DNA of 64,000 nt from Devosia sp. XK-2 (GTDB taxonomy: Bacteria > Pseudomonadota > Alphaproteobacteria > Rhizobiales > Devosiaceae), in assembly GCF_037113415.1 (NCBI RefSeq), contig NZ_CP146608.1:2562501-2626500 (forward strand), given 5' to 3'. The notes beneath the pieces are model-generated. The model was given only the letters and a program-made list of their open reading frames with translations. It was not told the DNA's origin and searched no databases. The translations under genes were made by a program, and so were the position numbers. Positions 1 through 9,329 of the stretch are shown here, piece after piece. Position 1 is the stretch's first letter, and each line of letters begins with the position of its first letter.

Positions 1-529
1 TGAGCAGGGCATGGATATAGTCCGCGCCGCCTTCCTGATAGCCGGTGAAATAGTTGAACACCCAGGTCGGGAACGGATCGGTCACGCCGCGGGCCTTGGC
101 CAGAACCGAGAAGTCCGGCGGCAGGGCACCGCCATTGGCGTCACGGGCTTCCTGGTCATTGGCGAAGGGCGAAGGCCAGCGGTCGGCCGGAACACCCGGA
201 CGGACGCCGCCTTCTGCGGTCGGATCGACGACTTCATATTCGGCCGCCAATGCCTTGACCTGCTCCTCGGAAAAGCCCGGACCACCCTCTTCGGCCAGGG
301 TGCGGAACGAAATCAGCCGGGCGCTGTGGCAGCTCGAGCAGACTTCCCGGAACACCTGGAACCCACGCTGAAGCTGGTGCTCGTCATAGGTGCCGAAAAT
401 GCCGGCAAAGCTCCAGCCCTGCCGTTCGATATGCGGGGTGGCGTGTGCGTCCTCGGCGGCCTGGGCGGACACGGCCGTCAAACCAGCGACGGCTGCAAAG
501 GCGGCGATGATGAACTTGGTCTTGAACAT
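1..529 (-). CDS. petC: Cytochrome c1 of the bc1 complex (3' end cut by window)
   Basis: Membrane-anchored c-type cytochrome that passes electrons from the Rieske centre to soluble cytochrome c in the ubiquinol:cytochrome c oxidoreductase complex. The visible part begins with a hydrophobic signal-like stretch ending AQAAEDA and then shows the haem-binding motif CSSCH followed by SARLISF, typical of cytochrome c1. The ATG at 529 follows cytochrome b by 14 bases, so it is the last gene of a petA-petB-petC operon. It is not fused to cytochrome b, unlike the single fbcH gene of Bradyrhizobium. The C-terminal membrane anchor lies outside the window. Confidence 0.93.
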   Translation of the reverse strand, partial: MFKTKFIIAAFAAVAGLTAVSAQAAEDAHATPHIERQGWSFAGIFGTYDEHQLQRGFQVFREVCSSCHSARLISFRTLAEEGGPGFSEEQVKALAAEYEVVDPTAEGGVRPGVPADRWPSPFANDQEARDANGGALPPDFSVLAKARGVTDPFPTWVFNYFTGYQEGGADYIHALL

Positions 530-543
530 GTCTATCGCCCCGA

Positions 544-1794
544 TCACGCGTGTGCCTTGCCGAGAACGCTCTCGGAAATGCTGGTCGGCAGCGGCTTGGG
601 CGTTTCGATACGCGACAGGACCGGCAGGATGACCAGGAAGTAGAGGAAGTAGTAGCCCGTGCAGATCTTGGCCAGGTACGTATAGGGCGCCTCGGCCGGC
701 TGCGCACCCAGATAGGTGAGCGTCACGAAGTTGATCACAAACAGCCAGTAGAACCACTTGAACAGCGGGCGGAACGTGCCCGAGCGGACCTTGGAGGTAT
801 CCAGCCACGGCACGATCAGCAGCATGACCAGCGCGCCGCCCATAGCGATGACGCCACCGAGCTTGGAGTCGATGAACAGCACGTTGAAGTCGATGGCGCG
901 CAGGATCGTATAGAAGGGCAGCAGATACCATTCGGGCACGATATGGGCCGGCGTCACCTGACTATTGGCCATGATGTAGTTGTCGGGGTGACCCAGAATG
1001 TCGGGCGCAAAGAACACGAACCAGGCGAAGGGGATCATGAAGACCACCATCGCGAACAGGTCCTTCATCGTATAATACGGGTGGAAGGCCACGGTATCGC
1101 GGCTTTCCTTCACCTCGACACCGATCGGGTTGTTATTGCCCGGCACGTGCAGGGCCCAGATGTGCAGCACCACGATGGCGGCGATCACGAAGGGCAGCAG
1201 GTAATGCAGCGAGAAGAAGCGGTTGAGCGTGGGATTGCCCACGGCAAAGCCGCCCAGGACCAGCTGCTTGATATTCTCGCCGACCACCGGAATGGCCGAG
1301 AAGATGTTCGAGATAACCGTAGCGCCCCAGAAGGACATCTGACCCCAGGGCAGGATGTAGCCCATAAAGGCGGTGGCGACCGTCAGGATGAAGATCAGGA
1401 CGCCCAGGATCCAGATGATCTCGCGCGGCGCCTTATAGGAGCCGTAATAGAGACCACGGAACATATGGGTATAGAGCGCCACGAAGAACATCGAAGCACC
1501 CACGGCATGGACGGCCTGAATGATACGGCCGCCATTCACGTCACGGCGGATATGCTCGACCGAGTCAAAGGCCATGGCGATATTGGGCGTGTAATGCATG
1601 GCCAGAATAACGCCGGTGACGATCTGCACGCCAAGGCACAGCACCAGGATGGCCCCGAAGGTCCACCAATAGTTGAGGTTCTTGGGCGTGGGAAAATCCA
1701 TCAGGTGCTCTTTGGAGAACCGGATGATCGGCAGACGGTCGTCGAGCCACTTCTCGACGGCAGTTCCGGGCGTATAGGTAGAATGTTCGGACAT
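544..1794 (-). CDS. petB: Cytochrome b of the bc1 complex
   Basis: Polytopic inner-membrane subunit that carries the two b haems and both quinone sites of the bc1 complex. The 416-residue product has the family landmarks: the N-terminal [10 protein letters not shown] helix, the [16 protein letters not shown] segment, [16 protein letters not shown] near the Qo site, and the conserved [13 protein letters not shown] after the middle of the protein. I chose the ATG at 1794 (MSEHSTY), which has a purine-rich GGGGG stretch just upstream; a GTG at 1809 would add five residues and overlap the Rieske stop. It lies between petA and petC with short spacing. Confidence 0.96.
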   Translation of the reverse strand: MSEHSTYTPGTAVEKWLDDRLPIIRFSKEHLMDFPTPKNLNYWWTFGAILVLCLGVQIVTGVILAMHYTPNIAMAFDSVEHIRRDVNGGRIIQAVHAVGASMFFVALYTHMFRGLYYGSYKAPREIIWILGVLIFILTVATAFMGYILPWGQMSFWGATVISNIFSAIPVVGENIKQLVLGGFAVGNPTLNRFFSLHYLLPFVIAAIVVLHIWALHVPGNNNPIGVEVKESRDTVAFHPYYTMKDLFAMVVFMIPFAWFVFFAPDILGHPDNYIMANSQVTPAHIVPEWYLLPFYTILRAIDFNVLFIDSKLGGVIAMGGALVMLLIVPWLDTSKVRSGTFRPLFKWFYWLFVINFVTLTYLGAQPAEAPYTYLAKICTGYYFLYFLVILPVLSRIETPKPLPTSISESVLGKAHA

Positions 1795-1808
1795 CGGAAA
1801 AGCCCCCA

Positions 1809-2336
1809 CTAACCGATCTGGATCAGCGTATCGCTGACGAATTCATAAGGCGGCACGACCAGATTCTTGGGCGCGGGACCACGACGTATACGACCGGCCG
1901 AGTCATAGTGCGAACCGTGGCAGGGACAGAACCAGCCATCGAAATCGCCCGATTCACCCACCGGGATACACCCCAGATGCGTGCAGTTCGCAATCATCAC
2001 CAGCCACTGCTCATGGCCTGGCTTGGTGCGTTCCTCGTCGGTCTGCGGATCCTTGAGGTCGCTGAGCGGCACCGCCTTGGCCTCTTCGATCTCGGCCGTC
2101 GTGCGATGGCGCACAAACACCGGCAAACCGCGCCAGGTGATCGTCACCGACTGCCCCTCGGGAATGGCGCTGATATCGAATTCGATGCTGGCCAGCGCCA
2201 GGGTGGAAGCATCCGGGTTAAGCTGGTTGATCAGCGGCCAGACCACGGCGGCAGCGCCGACCGCGCCGACGGCGCCGGTGGCGACATAAAGAAAGTCCCG
2301 CCGGTTGGTGGATGAATGTTCTGCTTGCGTGGCCAA
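1809..2336 (-). CDS. petA: Rieske iron-sulfur subunit of the bc1 complex
   Basis: Holds the 2Fe-2S centre that accepts electrons from ubiquinol. The N-terminus has a twin-arginine-like NRRDFLY followed by one hydrophobic segment (membrane anchor, Tat-type). The cluster-binding boxes CTHLGC and CPCHGSHYD are intact near the C-terminus. The start is uncertain: I give the TTG at 2336 (product beginning with ATQAEHSS). A GTG eight codons upstream (VHVTGIRT) and a longer frame back to 2396 are possible, and no in-frame ATG is well placed. First gene of the petABC operon, transcribed away from trmL. Confidence 0.93.
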   Translation of the reverse strand: MATQAEHSSTNRRDFLYVATGAVGAVGAAAVVWPLINQLNPDASTLALASIEFDISAIPEGQSVTITWRGLPVFVRHRTTAEIEEAKAVPLSDLKDPQTDEERTKPGHEQWLVMIANCTHLGCIPVGESGDFDGWFCPCHGSHYDSAGRIRRGPAPKNLVVPPYEFVSDTLIQIG

Positions 2337-2563
2337 GGTCCGTATCCCCGTAACATGCACATTTGACGGAACCGGCCCCGGCCCAGCCGACCGCATAAGC
2401 AGAATCGACCGCCGTGCGCCCTCAAGCGGCCCGTCAGGTCCGTCCTTTTTGCACTGTCACATGAACTTGTCCAGTGCAGGCGCCGTGACAGCCCCCAACT
2501 GCGACACTATACCCGAGGCAGCCCGAAAACCGGGCCTTGCCAATCATCTATGCGAGCCCTGCC

Positions 2564-3028
2564 ATGACCATCGATCTGGCCCTTTATCAGCCCGATATCG
2601 CCGCCAATACCGGCACATTGCTTCGCCTGGGCGCCTGCATGGGAATTGTCGTGCATGTCGTCCACCCGGCCGGTTTTGCCCTGAGCGACCGCAATCTGGC
2701 ACGCGCCGGCATGGACTATCTGGACAAGGCCGCACTGGTCGAACACGACAGCTTCGCCGCCTTCCAGGCCTGGCGGCTGGCCCAGGCGCGGCGGCTCGTG
2801 CTGCTCACCACCAAAAGCGCCGAGTCGGCCTATGCGGCCAATTTCGCTTCCGGCGACATTCTGCTGCTCGGCCGCGAAAGCGCCGGCGTGCCCGATAGCG
2901 TGGCGGAAATATGCGACCTGCGGCTGCGCATTCCCATGCGCCCCGGCTTGCGCTCGATCAATGTCGCGCTGGCCGGCGGCATGATATTGGGCGAAGCGCT
3001 GCGCCAGACCGGCGCCCTGCCCCGATGA
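2564..3028 (+). CDS. trmL: tRNA (cytidine(34)-2'-O)-methyltransferase
   Basis: SPOUT-fold enzyme that 2'-O-methylates the wobble base of tRNA-Leu isoacceptors. The 154-residue size is typical of TrmL. The family motifs are visible: [15 protein letters not shown] near the start, [14 protein letters not shown] in the middle, and the trefoil-knot cofactor segment [13 protein letters not shown] near the C-terminus. The ATG at 2564 ([12 protein letters not shown]) matches the family start; an upstream in-frame codon at 2537 would add nine unconserved residues. Divergent from petABC and about 40 bases ahead of hemF. Confidence 0.94.
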   Translation: MTIDLALYQPDIAANTGTLLRLGACMGIVVHVVHPAGFALSDRNLARAGMDYLDKAALVEHDSFAAFQAWRLAQARRLVLLTTKSAESAYAANFASGDILLLGRESAGVPDSVAEICDLRLRIPMRPGLRSINVALAGGMILGEALRQTGALPR

Positions 3029-3068
3029 CGCCCTTTACAGAACCGCGCTGAAGGTCCATTTCCCCGCC

Positions 3069-3956
3069 ATGACTTCGCCAGCAATCCCCCTTCCCGCCGA
3101 TATCGAGGCAAAAAAGGCCACCGCCAGCGCCTGGTTCCGCACCCTGCGCGACCGCATCTGCGCCGCGTTGGAGACCATCGAAACCGAGGTTACTGGCCCC
3201 AATGCCGAAAGGGATGCGGGCGCCTTCGAGCGCACCCCCTGGGATCGCGCCGCCGGCGGGGGCGGCGAAATGTCGATGCTCCATGGCCGGGTCTTTGAAA
3301 AGGCGGGGGTGCATATCTCCACTGTACACGGCAATTTCACCGAGGATTTCGCGCGGCAAATGCCGGGCACCGAGGCGGGCACCGCCTTCTGGAGTTCGGG
3401 CATTTCGCTCATCATCCACCCCTGGAACCCGCATGTTCCGGCGGTGCATATGAACACGCGCATGATCGTTACCGGCAAGCAGTGGTGGGGCGGCGGCGCC
3501 GATCTCACCCCGGTGCTCGACGCCCGGCGCACCCAGACCGATCCGGACACGCTCGATTTTCACGCCGCCATGAAAGCGGCCTGCGACAATCGTCCCGGCG
3601 TCGATTATGAGCGCTTCAAGGCGTGGTGCGACGACTATTTCTTCCTGCCGCACCGCAACGAGCATCGCGGCATTGGCGGCATTTTCTACGACCACCTCAA
3701 TTCCGGCGATTGGGATGCCGACTTTGCCTTCACCAAAGCCGTTGGCGAGGCCTTTCTCGGCATCTATCCCAAGCTGGTTCGCCGCAATTTCGAAAACCCC
3801 TGGACCGAAGCCGAGCGCGACGAACAATTGATCCGCCGCGGTCGCTATGTCGAGTTCAACCTGCTCTATGATCGCGGCACCACTTTCGGGCTCAAGACCG
3901 GCGGCAATGTCAATTCCATCCTCTCTTCGATGCCCCCGGCGGTGAAATGGCCGTGA
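3069..3956 (+). CDS. hemF: Oxygen-dependent coproporphyrinogen III oxidase
   Basis: Converts coproporphyrinogen III to protoporphyrinogen IX by oxidative decarboxylation in haem synthesis; soluble homodimer. The 295-residue product shows family signatures including [62 protein letters not shown] and, at the end, [14 protein letters not shown] followed by the GLKTGG segment and SSMPP. The histidines of the HMN, PHR and EHR motifs are in place. It follows trmL on the same strand and ends just before a palindromic repeat. Confidence 0.97.
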   Translation: MTSPAIPLPADIEAKKATASAWFRTLRDRICAALETIETEVTGPNAERDAGAFERTPWDRAAGGGGEMSMLHGRVFEKAGVHISTVHGNFTEDFARQMPGTEAGTAFWSSGISLIIHPWNPHVPAVHMNTRMIVTGKQWWGGGADLTPVLDARRTQTDPDTLDFHAAMKAACDNRPGVDYERFKAWCDDYFFLPHRNEHRGIGGIFYDHLNSGDWDADFAFTKAVGEAFLGIYPKLVRRNFENPWTEAERDEQLIRRGRYVEFNLLYDRGTTFGLKTGGNVNSILSSMPPAVKWP

Positions 3957-3979
3957 AGTAGCGGCAAACCCTGAGCCCG

Positions 3980-4051
3980 CCCTCGGGCTTGACCCGAGGG
4001 CAGGTCGCAAGGGCCGCGATGTGATAATTGGTCCTCGGGTCGAGCCCGAGG
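3980..4051. repeat. Paired REP-like hairpins (copy A)
   Basis: Two small hairpins in opposite orientation. The first is CCCTCGGG-cttga-CCCGAGGG at 3980-4000. The second is CCTCGGG-tcgag-CCCGAGG at 4033-4051. The two units are also inverted repeats of each other, so the whole could fold into one long stem. It sits between hemF and the AAA ATPase gene. The same architecture (GC stem, 5-base loop resembling CYTGA, inverted partner about 30 bases away) recurs at 13516 and 36268. Confidence 0.75.
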
Positions 4052-4113
4052 GCGGTGCAGTGCGTGGAAACGCCTATGGAACCCTCCAGTCACATCCGGC
4101 TAACATCGCCCCC

Positions 4114-5250
4114 ATGTCTCTCACCGATCTCGACATCACCGGCTATCGATCCGTCCGCTCCATTCGTTTTCCTCTGAAACGCCTGACCGTGCTGGTCGGC
4201 GGCAATGGCGTGGGCAAGACCAATCTTTATCGCGCGCTCGAACTGGTGCACGCTTCGGCCAATGGCGATCTTGCCCTGAGCCTCGCCCGCGAAGGCGGCC
4301 TGGCATCCACCATGTGGGCCGGGCAGCGCCGCGCCAATGAAAAGCCGCGACTGGCTCTGGATGTGGGCCTCGACACCATCCTGCCCAGTGATGAAGAAGC
4401 CGCCTTCCTGCCACGCTATTCGGTGGAGATTGGCTTTGGCGACAGCCGCTATGAGGCGATCTTTTCCGAGGAACCGAAGATCAAGGCCGAGAGCCTCATC
4501 CTGCCCGGCCGACGGACAGTCACACTGCTCGAGCGCAAAGGCCCGGTCGCCTGGTATCGCGACCACGACGGACGCATGCGCCAGCTCGACCATCCATTGC
4601 TGGCCAGCGAAACCGCTCTCTCGGCCCTGCGTGGCACCCTGCCTGAGCTCGACGCCGTCCGCCATCTGCTCTCGAGCTGGCGCTTCTACCACAGCTTTCG
4701 CACCGACCCGGACTCTCCACTTCGGCGGCCGTCCCTGGCGGTGACAGCACCCACACTCGATGCGGATGGTGGCAATCTGGGCGCGGTGCTGGCGACGCTC
4801 CGCCATATAAGGGGCGATACCGTCGACCTCGATGCCGCAATCGACCAGGCCTTTCCGGGCGCGCGCCTCGACATCCCGCCGCCGGGACGGGATGCGGCAT
4901 TCTCGATGATCTTTCCTGAAGTCCCGCATCGGCCCTTCGGCCAGGCCGAATTGTCCGATGGGACGCTGCAATTCCTGGCCCTGCTCGGCGCCCTGCTGGC
5001 CTATCGACTGCCACCCTTCATTGCGCTTAACGAGCCCGAAACGTCGCTGCACCCCGATCTCCTGCCTGCCCTAGCGCGAGCCATCGCCCGGGCGGCGACC
5101 CGCGCCCAGGTCTGGGTCGTCACCCATTCCGCGCCCCTGGCCGCGGCCATTGCCGAGGAAACCGGGACTACGCCACGCACCGTCATTCGCCGCGATGGCG
5201 CCACCTGGATCGACGGCCTTTCGGATATCGGCGTTTTCCCCGACGATTAG
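4114..5250 (+). CDS. AAA family ATPase (RecF/SMC-like, OLD-related)
   Basis: Predicted cytoplasmic ATPase of the ABC/SMC-like class; the true function is unknown. The 378-residue product has a Walker A GGNGVGKTN near residue 31, an ABC-type signature LSDGTLQFLALL, a Walker B with FIALNEPETSLHPDLLP, and a switch histidine in VVTHSAPLAAA. It lacks a long coiled coil and a nuclease (Toprim) domain, so it is not a full OLD nuclease. I chose the ATG at 4114 (MSLTDLDITGYRSV); the frame open from 4021 would translate part of a repeat. No partner gene is adjacent, so a defence role is not supported. Confidence 0.8.
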   Translation: MSLTDLDITGYRSVRSIRFPLKRLTVLVGGNGVGKTNLYRALELVHASANGDLALSLAREGGLASTMWAGQRRANEKPRLALDVGLDTILPSDEEAAFLPRYSVEIGFGDSRYEAIFSEEPKIKAESLILPGRRTVTLLERKGPVAWYRDHDGRMRQLDHPLLASETALSALRGTLPELDAVRHLLSSWRFYHSFRTDPDSPLRRPSLAVTAPTLDADGGNLGAVLATLRHIRGDTVDLDAAIDQAFPGARLDIPPPGRDAAFSMIFPEVPHRPFGQAELSDGTLQFLALLGALLAYRLPPFIALNEPETSLHPDLLPALARAIARAATRAQVWVVTHSAPLAAAIAEETGTTPRTVIRRDGATWIDGLSDIGVFPDD

Positions 5251-5319
5251 CGGGAACCTTTTGCGGACCGGCGCGTTTGTTCAGACCCGCCAAAGGGAGT
5301 GACAATAGGAGGTTCAGCC

Positions 5320-5520
5320 ATGAAACGCTTTGATTCCGGCACACTCATTCCAGGGTCCACCTGGCGCGCCGAGGCCGAGACCGAGGCCGAAGTGGTGCGG
5401 CGAGCGGTCGAAAACATGCGCAATCTCAATGGCGAGACCGAAGTGCGGCCCGATATGGTCGAGCGCATCAAGGAACGCATTGTCGATATCGACGACATGG
5501 GCCGGGAAACCCGGCACTGA
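5320..5520 (+). CDS. Small DUF1059-like protein with the usual Cys/His ligands replaced
   Basis: A 66-residue soluble protein. The pattern LIPGSTW...ETEAEVVRRAVENMR...NGETEVRPDMVERIKERI matches, from memory, the DUF1059 'predicted small metal-binding protein' family, whose members usually carry Cys, Cys and His, His at positions that here read Ser (residue 6), Ser (residue 13), Asn and Asn. If that alignment is right, all putative metal ligands are gone while the fold-forming residues remain. The start is secure: AGGAGG at 5307-5312, seven bases before the ATG. Followed immediately by a strong terminator, so it is probably monocistronic. Confidence 0.75.
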   Translation: MKRFDSGTLIPGSTWRAEAETEAEVVRRAVENMRNLNGETEVRPDMVERIKERIVDIDDMGRETRH

Positions 5521-5526
5521 TCATTC

Positions 5527-5555
5527 AAGCCCCGGTTTTCCGGGGCTTTTTTTTT
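5527..5555 (+). terminator. Intrinsic terminator after the small DUF1059-like gene
   Basis: A perfect nine-base stem AAGCCCCGG / CCGGGGCTT with a TTTT loop is followed by a run of T (through 5555), seven bases after the stop codon of the small gene. The U-run lies on the plus strand, so it primarily ends that transcript; the convergent cca gene ends at 5567. Confidence 0.92.
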
Positions 5556-5566
5556 ACACCTAAGCG

Positions 5567-6742
5567 CTAGTGAAATATCCGCTCGAGCAGCGCGTCCTTG
5601 CTGGCGGAGAATTCGCTTTCCACCCAGGCCCGCTCCATGATGGCCAGCGCCGCGCCCATATCCGGCCCCGGCCTCATGCCGCGCGCTTCCAGATCCGCCC
5701 CGCCAACCGGCAAAGGCGCCACCGGCAACCGGCCCAGATCGCGCGCCAGTTCGGCCAATTGTTCGCGCGGCCAATTCTCTTCGGCGGCCGCCACCGCCAG
5801 CCCTTCGACGGCATCTTCGCCAAAGCGATAGGCGGCCCAGCCGATATCGCCGCGGCGTAGTAGGGTCGCGGCCTCCGCAATATGTTCGGCGTGGGCAACC
5901 AAGGCCTTGCTCAGCCGCCAGTCCGCCTGCCGTTTTTCCAGGCCATCGCGCCCCAGCATGGCCAGCCGTGCCGCCGCGCCCTGCCCGCCCAGCGCCTCAT
6001 AGCGCGCAAGGGCCATGACGGCGCCAGGCGCCAGGCGCAACAGGCCGAGCCGGTCCATCACCCCCAATGTGGTGGCAATCCGCGGCAGATCGAGCATGCG
6101 CAGCATCTCGGCTCCAACCCGCTCGCGCGAAATATGGTCCAGCTCCTCGGCCGCGTCGCGGCAGGCCGCCAGCCCCTCAGCGTCGAATTGCTCGCCGCCA
6201 TGGCTCGCCGAAAAGCGGAAGAAGCGATAGACTCGCAGCCCATCCTCGGCGATCCGTTGCGCGGCATCGCCGATGAAGCGCACCCGGCCATTGATCAGGT
6301 CACCGGCCCCGCCAAGCGGATCGAACAGCTTTCCATTGGCAAAACAATAAAGCGCATTGAGGGTGAAATCGCGCCGTTGTGCATCGGCCACCCAGTCGGT
6401 CCCGAACTGCACCTGTGCGTGCCGGCCATCGGTCACCACATCCTGCCGCAGGGTGGTGACCTCGATTGTCTGACCATCGCGGCGGAGCGTCACCGTGCCA
6501 TGGTCGATGCCGGTGGGATAAGCGTCTATCCCCGCCGCCTTGGCCCGCTGCATCACTGCAACAGGCAGCAATTCTGTGGCCATGTCGATATCGGCATGCG
6601 CGCGCATGCGGCCCACCAGGCTGTCGCGGACCACGCCGCCCACCGCGCGGGTGCGGCCCTGGTCGCCATCAAGCGCGGCAAAAATGGCCTGAACCGCCGG
6701 ATTTTCGAGCCATGCCGCATTCTCGATCCGGTCTGGAATCAT
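5567..6742 (-). CDS. cca: CCA-adding tRNA nucleotidyltransferase / poly(A) polymerase family
   Basis: Adds or repairs the 3' CCA end of tRNAs. The nucleotidyltransferase head shows VGGVVRDSL followed by HADIDMATELLP (the catalytic DxD region), then RRDFTLNALYC and the DPLGGAGDLINGRVRFIGDAAQRIAEDGLRVYRFFRF block that defines class II enzymes. Length is 391 residues. Its ATG overlaps the stop of the NUDIX gene upstream by four bases (ATGA), so the two are translationally coupled. This pairing of a CoA-type NUDIX hydrolase with cca is common in Alphaproteobacteria. Confidence 0.93.
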   Translation of the reverse strand: MIPDRIENAAWLENPAVQAIFAALDGDQGRTRAVGGVVRDSLVGRMRAHADIDMATELLPVAVMQRAKAAGIDAYPTGIDHGTVTLRRDGQTIEVTTLRQDVVTDGRHAQVQFGTDWVADAQRRDFTLNALYCFANGKLFDPLGGAGDLINGRVRFIGDAAQRIAEDGLRVYRFFRFSASHGGEQFDAEGLAACRDAAEELDHISRERVGAEMLRMLDLPRIATTLGVMDRLGLLRLAPGAVMALARYEALGGQGAAARLAMLGRDGLEKRQADWRLSKALVAHAEHIAEAATLLRRGDIGWAAYRFGEDAVEGLAVAAAEENWPREQLAELARDLGRLPVAPLPVGGADLEARGMRPGPDMGAALAIMERAWVESEFSASKDALLERIFH

Positions 6743-7365
6743 GCCGCGGCCTCGCCCATTGCCATATCCCTGAAACGGCGCGTGAGATTGGCCGTAATTC
6801 CCCAGATCACATGTCCATCATGGTCGATCTGCCAGGTCGAATGCTCCCTGCCGCCGCGGCTGATCCGGAAGCGCCCATAGCTCTGCGCATCCAGGATGCG
6901 GTTGAGCGGCACCTCGAATACCGAATGGACCTCGCCCGGATTGGGCACGAAGGGCCCGGCCGGGTCGACCTCGGCGACGACCGGCGTAATCAGGTAATTG
7001 GTGCCGGTATAATAGGTCGGCATATAACCCAGAATGGTCGCATCCTCGGCCAATAGGCCAACCTCTTCATGGGCCTCGCGCAGGGCCGCCGCAGCCGCAT
7101 CGGCATCGCCATGGTCGATCTTGCCACCGGGAAAGGCCACCTGCCCCGAATGCGCCCGCAAATCCGGCGAACGCTCGGTGTAAAGCACGGTATGGCCTTC
7201 GGGGCGGCGGATCAGCGCGATCAGCACTGCGGCAGGAACCGGAGGGCGCTCGAACGGCCTGAGCGGCCGCCAGTCTGGCACCAGCTCGGCCCTATGCGGC
7301 ATGGCTGGCGGCTCGGCCAGCAGCCGGGGCAGGAGCATTTGGGCAATGTCAGGGCTTGGAGGCAA
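6739..7365 (-). CDS. NUDIX hydrolase, CoA pyrophosphatase type
   Basis: Probably hydrolyses coenzyme A or its oxidised form to 3',5'-ADP and phosphopantetheine. The 208-residue product carries a NUDIX box GGKIDHGDADAAAAALREAHEEVGL preceded by LRAHSGQVAFP, the extended motif that distinguishes CoA pyrophosphatases (NudL/YeaB-like). The N-terminal 40 residues are proline-rich and variable. It is the first gene of a pair with cca, with overlapping stop and start codons. Assignment to the CoA subgroup rests on the SGQVAFPGG motif; the substrate is inferred. Confidence 0.85.
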   Translation of the reverse strand: MPPSPDIAQMLLPRLLAEPPAMPHRAELVPDWRPLRPFERPPVPAAVLIALIRRPEGHTVLYTERSPDLRAHSGQVAFPGGKIDHGDADAAAAALREAHEEVGLLAEDATILGYMPTYYTGTNYLITPVVAEVDPAGPFVPNPGEVHSVFEVPLNRILDAQSYGRFRISRGGREHSTWQIDHDGHVIWGITANLTRRFRDMAMGEAAA

Positions 7366-7441
7366 AACGAAACCGGCACAAAATCAATAAGGACGACACG
7401 AATGTAAGCATGCCGTCCCGATCCTGCACCTGTTTTTGCTC

Positions 7442-7990
7442 TCAGACCGTCTCGTCGAAAGCGGCAATCGAGCCCTTGAGCGATTTGGCGAGGCTCTTGT
7501 CCTCGGATAGCAGCAGGACGCGGGTGGGATCGACAGGCCCAGGGAACTGGATATTGCCCGGCGTCGTGATCTCCCAGCCCAGCGGACAATAATAATCCTG
7601 GTCGCCCACCAGCAGCACGAATTTGCCCTCGCCCCGCGCCAGCGCCAGCTTGCTGACTTCCCGCGCGAGCAGCTTGCCCGCACCCCGTTTGCGGAAATTG
7701 GGGTGGGTCGCCAATGGCCCGAGCAGATAGCCTTTGATGCCGTCCACGCTGATCGGCGTCATCCAGACCGAGCCGCAAGGCGTGCCGTCCACTTCCGCGA
7801 TCAGGCTGAGGCCGGGATCGATGGGAAATTGCTCGCGCACCCGAAAAGCCGTGCGCGCAAACCGGCCCGGGCCAAAGGCAATGGCCTGCAGATCTTCGAC
7901 AAAGATATCGTCAGCGGTAGTTGCGGGCCGAACATTGGGTTGGCCGGCGACAGGGGGAGCGGCGGCCTCGGCCGCAACGAGCGTGGTCAT
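7442..7990 (-). CDS. GNAT family N-acetyltransferase
   Basis: Transfers an acetyl group from acetyl-CoA to an unknown amine. The product (182 residues from the ATG at 7990, MTTLVAAEA) resembles the YhbS-like predicted acetyltransferases: a central LLGPLATHPNFRKRGAGKLLAREVSKLA matches the acetyl-CoA-binding motif A (R-x-x-G-x-G/A), followed by GDQDYYCPLGW, a frequent end motif in this group. A GTG 16 codons upstream is in frame but has no supporting ribosome site. It stands alone, 76 bases from the NUDIX gene on the same strand. Confidence 0.82.
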   Translation of the reverse strand: MTTLVAAEAAAPPVAGQPNVRPATTADDIFVEDLQAIAFGPGRFARTAFRVREQFPIDPGLSLIAEVDGTPCGSVWMTPISVDGIKGYLLGPLATHPNFRKRGAGKLLAREVSKLALARGEGKFVLLVGDQDYYCPLGWEITTPGNIQFPGPVDPTRVLLLSEDKSLAKSLKGSIAAFDETV

Positions 7991-8347
7991 GGGTCTGATC
8001 CAGGAAAAGATGTGCAGAAAAACATGCGGACCGGCCAATGGCCCTCCGCCTAAAACGACCGCTTAGGGTCGTCGGTTCATCTGCAAAACCTTCACCATCC
8101 TGGACGCCTCCACGTCTGAAATCGCATTAGCACCCACATGATTGGCCGTAAATGGGAATCTTGGGATCATGCTGGCAAAATCCTTGCTTTGCGGCGCCAC
8201 CGTTTCGCGATTGCACAACAGTGTGTTGCGAGTGCCTACCTTTTTACGATCCGCCTGAGGCCTTAGCTAAGGACAACACCGAACCAGGCAGGCTAGGCGC
8301 ATCAAAGCCGCCAATGCCGACAGCAAGATGACCGAAAGGGAACCCAG
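7991..8347. other. Divergent intergenic region with a perfect 12-base palindrome
   Basis: This 357-base gap separates two divergently transcribed genes and should hold both promoters. I see a perfect palindrome CCTTAGCTAAGG at 8262-8273, 75 bases upstream of the reductase gene, which could be an operator, and a short hairpin ACGACC/GGTCGT around 8056-8073. No coding potential, RNA gene or confident promoter was recognised. Confidence 0.4.
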
Positions 8348-9307
8348 ATGGGACGTTTGATTGACGGAAAATGGTCGACCCAGTGGTATGACACCGCCAA
8401 TACCGGCGGCAAATTCGTGCGCAGCCAGGCCGGCTTCCGCAACTGGGTCACTGCCGATGGCGCCCCCGGCCCCAGCGGCGATGGTGGCTTTGTTGCCGAG
8501 GCCGACCGCTATCACCTCTATGTGTCCCTGGCCTGTCCATGGGCGCACCGCACGCTGATTTTCCGCAAACTCAAGGAGCTGGACAAGCTTATCTCCGTTT
8601 CGGTCGTGTCACCCAAAATGCCCGACGAGACCGGCTGGAGCTTCAAGACCGAAGAAGGCTCGACCGGCGATGCGCTGTTCGGCAAGGACACCCTTTGGCA
8701 GGTCTATACCCAGGCGGTGCCCGACTATACCGGTCGTGTCACCGTGCCCGTGCTCTGGGACAAAAAGACCGGCACCATCGTTTCCAATGAGAGCTCGGAA
8801 ATCATCCGCATGTTCAATTCGGCCTTCAACGAATTGACCGGCAATACCGAGGATTACTATCCCGAAGCCCTGCGCGAAAAGATCGACGCCATCAATGCCC
8901 GCGTCTATGACGACATCAATAATGGCGTCTACAAGGCCGGCTTCGCCACCACGCAGGAGGCCTATGACGAGGCCGTCTCACGGCTTTTCGATGCGCTGGA
9001 CTGGGTCGAGGACCTCTTGGGCGAGACCGCCTATCTGACCGGGGACACCATCACCGAGGCCGACTGGCGCCTCTTCACCACACTGGTGCGCTTCGACGCC
9101 GTCTATGTCGGCCACTTCAAATGCAACCGCAAGCGCATCGCCGACTATCCCAACCTCAGCCACTATTTAAAGGCGCTCTATGAGGTTCCGGGGGTCAAGG
9201 AAACGGTCGATCTCGACCATATCCGCACCCATTATTACTGGAGCCATACCACGATCAATCCGCATCGGATCATCCCGATTGGACCCGAACTGCCGTTTCT
9301 GGATTGA
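8348..9307 (+). CDS. yqjG: Glutathionyl-hydroquinone reductase (Xi-class glutathione transferase)
   Basis: Reduces glutathionyl-hydroquinones, releasing glutathione with a cysteine nucleophile. The 319-residue length is that of the YqjG/ECM4/PcpF family. The N-terminal thioredoxin-like domain has the catalytic motif LACPWAHRTLI, then VPVLWDKKTGTIVSNESSEIIRMFN; the C-terminal helical domain has FATTQEAYDEAV, TGDTITEADWRLFTTLVRFDAVYVGHFKCN and the ending TTINPHRIIPIGP, all characteristic. The ATG at 8348 is preceded by AAAGGGAAC. Stands alone, likely a stress-detoxification enzyme. Confidence 0.94.
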   Translation: MGRLIDGKWSTQWYDTANTGGKFVRSQAGFRNWVTADGAPGPSGDGGFVAEADRYHLYVSLACPWAHRTLIFRKLKELDKLISVSVVSPKMPDETGWSFKTEEGSTGDALFGKDTLWQVYTQAVPDYTGRVTVPVLWDKKTGTIVSNESSEIIRMFNSAFNELTGNTEDYYPEALREKIDAINARVYDDINNGVYKAGFATTQEAYDEAVSRLFDALDWVEDLLGETAYLTGDTITEADWRLFTTLVRFDAVYVGHFKCNRKRIADYPNLSHYLKALYEVPGVKETVDLDHIRTHYYWSHTTINPHRIIPIGPELPFLD

Positions 9308-9329
9308 TGCAAAATGGGCGGCCCCTGCG

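Noticed and set aside
544-1812. Plus-strand frame of 420 codons over cytochrome b
   Set aside because: It is an antisense shadow of a well-conserved gene, is compositionally biased (many H, R, D, Q) and has no recognisable domain.
4021-4113. N-terminal extension of the AAA ATPase from a GTG at 4021
   Set aside because: It would translate half of the REP-like repeat; the ATG at 4114 begins the conserved domain.
4114-5250. Calling the AAA ATPase part of a phage-defence pair
   Set aside because: No nuclease, Toprim or toxin gene is adjacent; the neighbours are housekeeping genes.
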